Source: a virus
DNA: 32,699 nt
Virus record (IMG/VR): IMGVR_UViG_3300029955_000092
Coordinates: 1-32,699 of that record
Reading direction: 5' to 3' (one strand)
Shown here piece after piece: positions 32,274 to 32,699 of this stretch. The position numbers and the translations under genes were made by a program. The first letter of the stretch is position 1; every line of letters starts with the position of its first letter. The notes beneath the pieces are model-generated. The model was given only the letters and a program-made list of their open reading frames with translations, had not been told where the DNA came from and did no database searches.

Positions 32274-32315
32274 GTTATCCGTTAGCTAACAATTGTTATC
32301 TGTTAGCTAACAATT
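32274..32315. repeat. Two tandem 21-base iteron-like repeats
   Basis: Units at 32274-32294 and 32295-32315 differ at one base. Each contains the palindrome GTTAGCTAAC followed by AATT; at the second unit the palindrome CTAACAATTGTTAG (32307-32320) forms, and a partial third unit follows. Repeated AT-rich palindromes suit a protein-binding site such as an operator or replication iteron. Confidence 0.6.
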
Positions 32316-32639
32316 GTTAGTTAAAATATATCGAATTACGATTATAAGTGTATGTTAGTGTTATTTGTCGAAATAATGATTATGCGAAATTGAAAATAAT
32401 AGCGTTAATAATCAATGACTTAAACAGTCAACTACTAGTTGTTAGCTGCGTAGCTGTCAGAATTGACGCTCAACTACTAGATGTAGTGTTGTCCGTTATC
32501 GATCGATGCTGGCGTTTTATGCGCCGTGTTGGCGCCTGGGGATTATGGTGTTGTCAGCTTGCATACACTTTTGACTGCCCCGCTTGCTAACTGCCGAAGC
32601 TATTGTTCAACCGTTAGCCGTTAGCAGAAAGCCAATAGC

Positions 32640-32658
32640 CAACTACTAGATGTAGTTG
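32640..32658. repeat. CAACTACTAG inverted-repeat family member
   Basis: CAACTAC, TAGAT, GTAGTTG is an exact inverted repeat. Related copies are at about 32429 (CAACTACTAGTTG), 32471 (CAACTACTAGATGTAG) and a looser one at 32153-32174 (TAGTTG...CAACTA). Confidence 0.6.
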
Positions 32659-32664
32659 ACTATT

Positions 32665-32699
32665 GTCAGCCAGGACGCTGTCAGCCAGGACGCTGTCAG
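32665..32699. repeat. 15-base tandem repeat at the window end
   Basis: GTCAGCCAGGACGCT occurs at 32665-32679 and 32680-32694, then GTCAG to 32699. The array is cut by the window boundary, so its true length is unknown. Confidence 0.75.

Larger units (their letters stand above)
32048..32699. other. Repeat-rich intergenic region, no supported gene
   Basis: 652 bases with no convincing gene; an 80-codon plus-strand frame (32348-32590) spans repeats and has no domain. It contains a promoter (32078-32106), AT-rich 21-base tandem repeats (32274-32315), several CAACTACTAG copies, and a 15-base tandem repeat reaching the window end. The layout resembles a regulatory or replication region between early and late modules. 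Confidence 0.6.

Noticed and set aside
32348-32590. 80-codon plus-strand open frame in the right intergenic region
   Set aside because: It crosses several repeat copies, has a Cys-rich composition without a motif, and no ribosome site upstream.
1-32699. tRNA genes, integrase, transposase, reverse transcriptase (DGR) or toxin-antitoxin genes
   Set aside because: No cloverleaf, no recombinase or RT motifs and no such gene pairs were seen on either strand.

Overview
The window is the late (virion and DNA-packaging) part of a tailed phage or prophage genome with a contractile tail (myovirus morphology). Every convincing gene is on the minus strand, so transcription runs from the right edge (about 32,100) to the left edge. 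The evidence is a near-complete ordered set of phage families: TerS, TerL, a DUF1073-type portal, a MuF-type head protein, a DUF2213-type protease/scaffold, a cement protein, a DUF2184-type capsid, DUF4054/gp10-like/LIC_12616-like neck proteins, a DUF3383-type sheath, a DUF3277-type tube, a frameshifting chaperone, a tape measure and a baseplate. This gene order resembles myoviruses of Gram-negative bacteria (Obolenskvirus-like, from memory). Sigma70-like promoters and Shine-Dalgarno sites fit a proteobacterial host, but the host cannot be read directly. No integrase, replication, lysis or tRNA genes are visible. The first gene (positions 1-1170) runs off the window.

Layout, in transcription order. 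32,699-32,048 is a repeat-rich noncoding region ending in a good promoter. 32,047-31,439 is a NUMOD4/HNH homing-type endonuclease. 31,245-30,739, behind its own strong promoter, is a small zinc-finger protein that looks like a Q-type late antiterminator; it is followed by a 323-base leader with two hairpins. 30,415-27,966 holds TerS, a 40-residue protein too short for routine gene calling, and TerL. 27,946-23,111 is a six-gene block of beta-rich, low-complexity, probably surface-exposed proteins placed between TerL and portal, which in most phages are adjacent. 23,111-13,878 is the head module, interrupted by an 813-residue protein with SGNH-hydrolase motifs. A strong terminator follows the capsid gene. 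13,802-9,085 holds connector, neck, sheath and tube genes. 9,085-8,487 encodes the tail assembly chaperone with a -1 programmed frameshift on T_TTT_TTG. 8,487-1 holds the tape measure with a built-in lysozyme, the baseplate, a signal-peptide-bearing fibre-like protein and a DUF2612-type protein.

The most distinctive theme is a beta-rich module of about 60-65 residues (pattern: S-G-T-x-x-x-V-x-A-V-x-S-G-T-x-x-V-G-Q-x-x-x-G-T-G-V-x-x-G-T-x-I-T). It occurs in single or tandem copies inside otherwise conserved core proteins: baseplate J (1), sheath (2) and capsid cement protein (3). Looser versions occur in the SGNH protein (3) and in one hypothetical protein (1). With the surface-protein block and the esterase-like protein, this suggests a virion decorated with adhesive or glycan-interacting elements from head to baseplate. 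That functional reading is inference.
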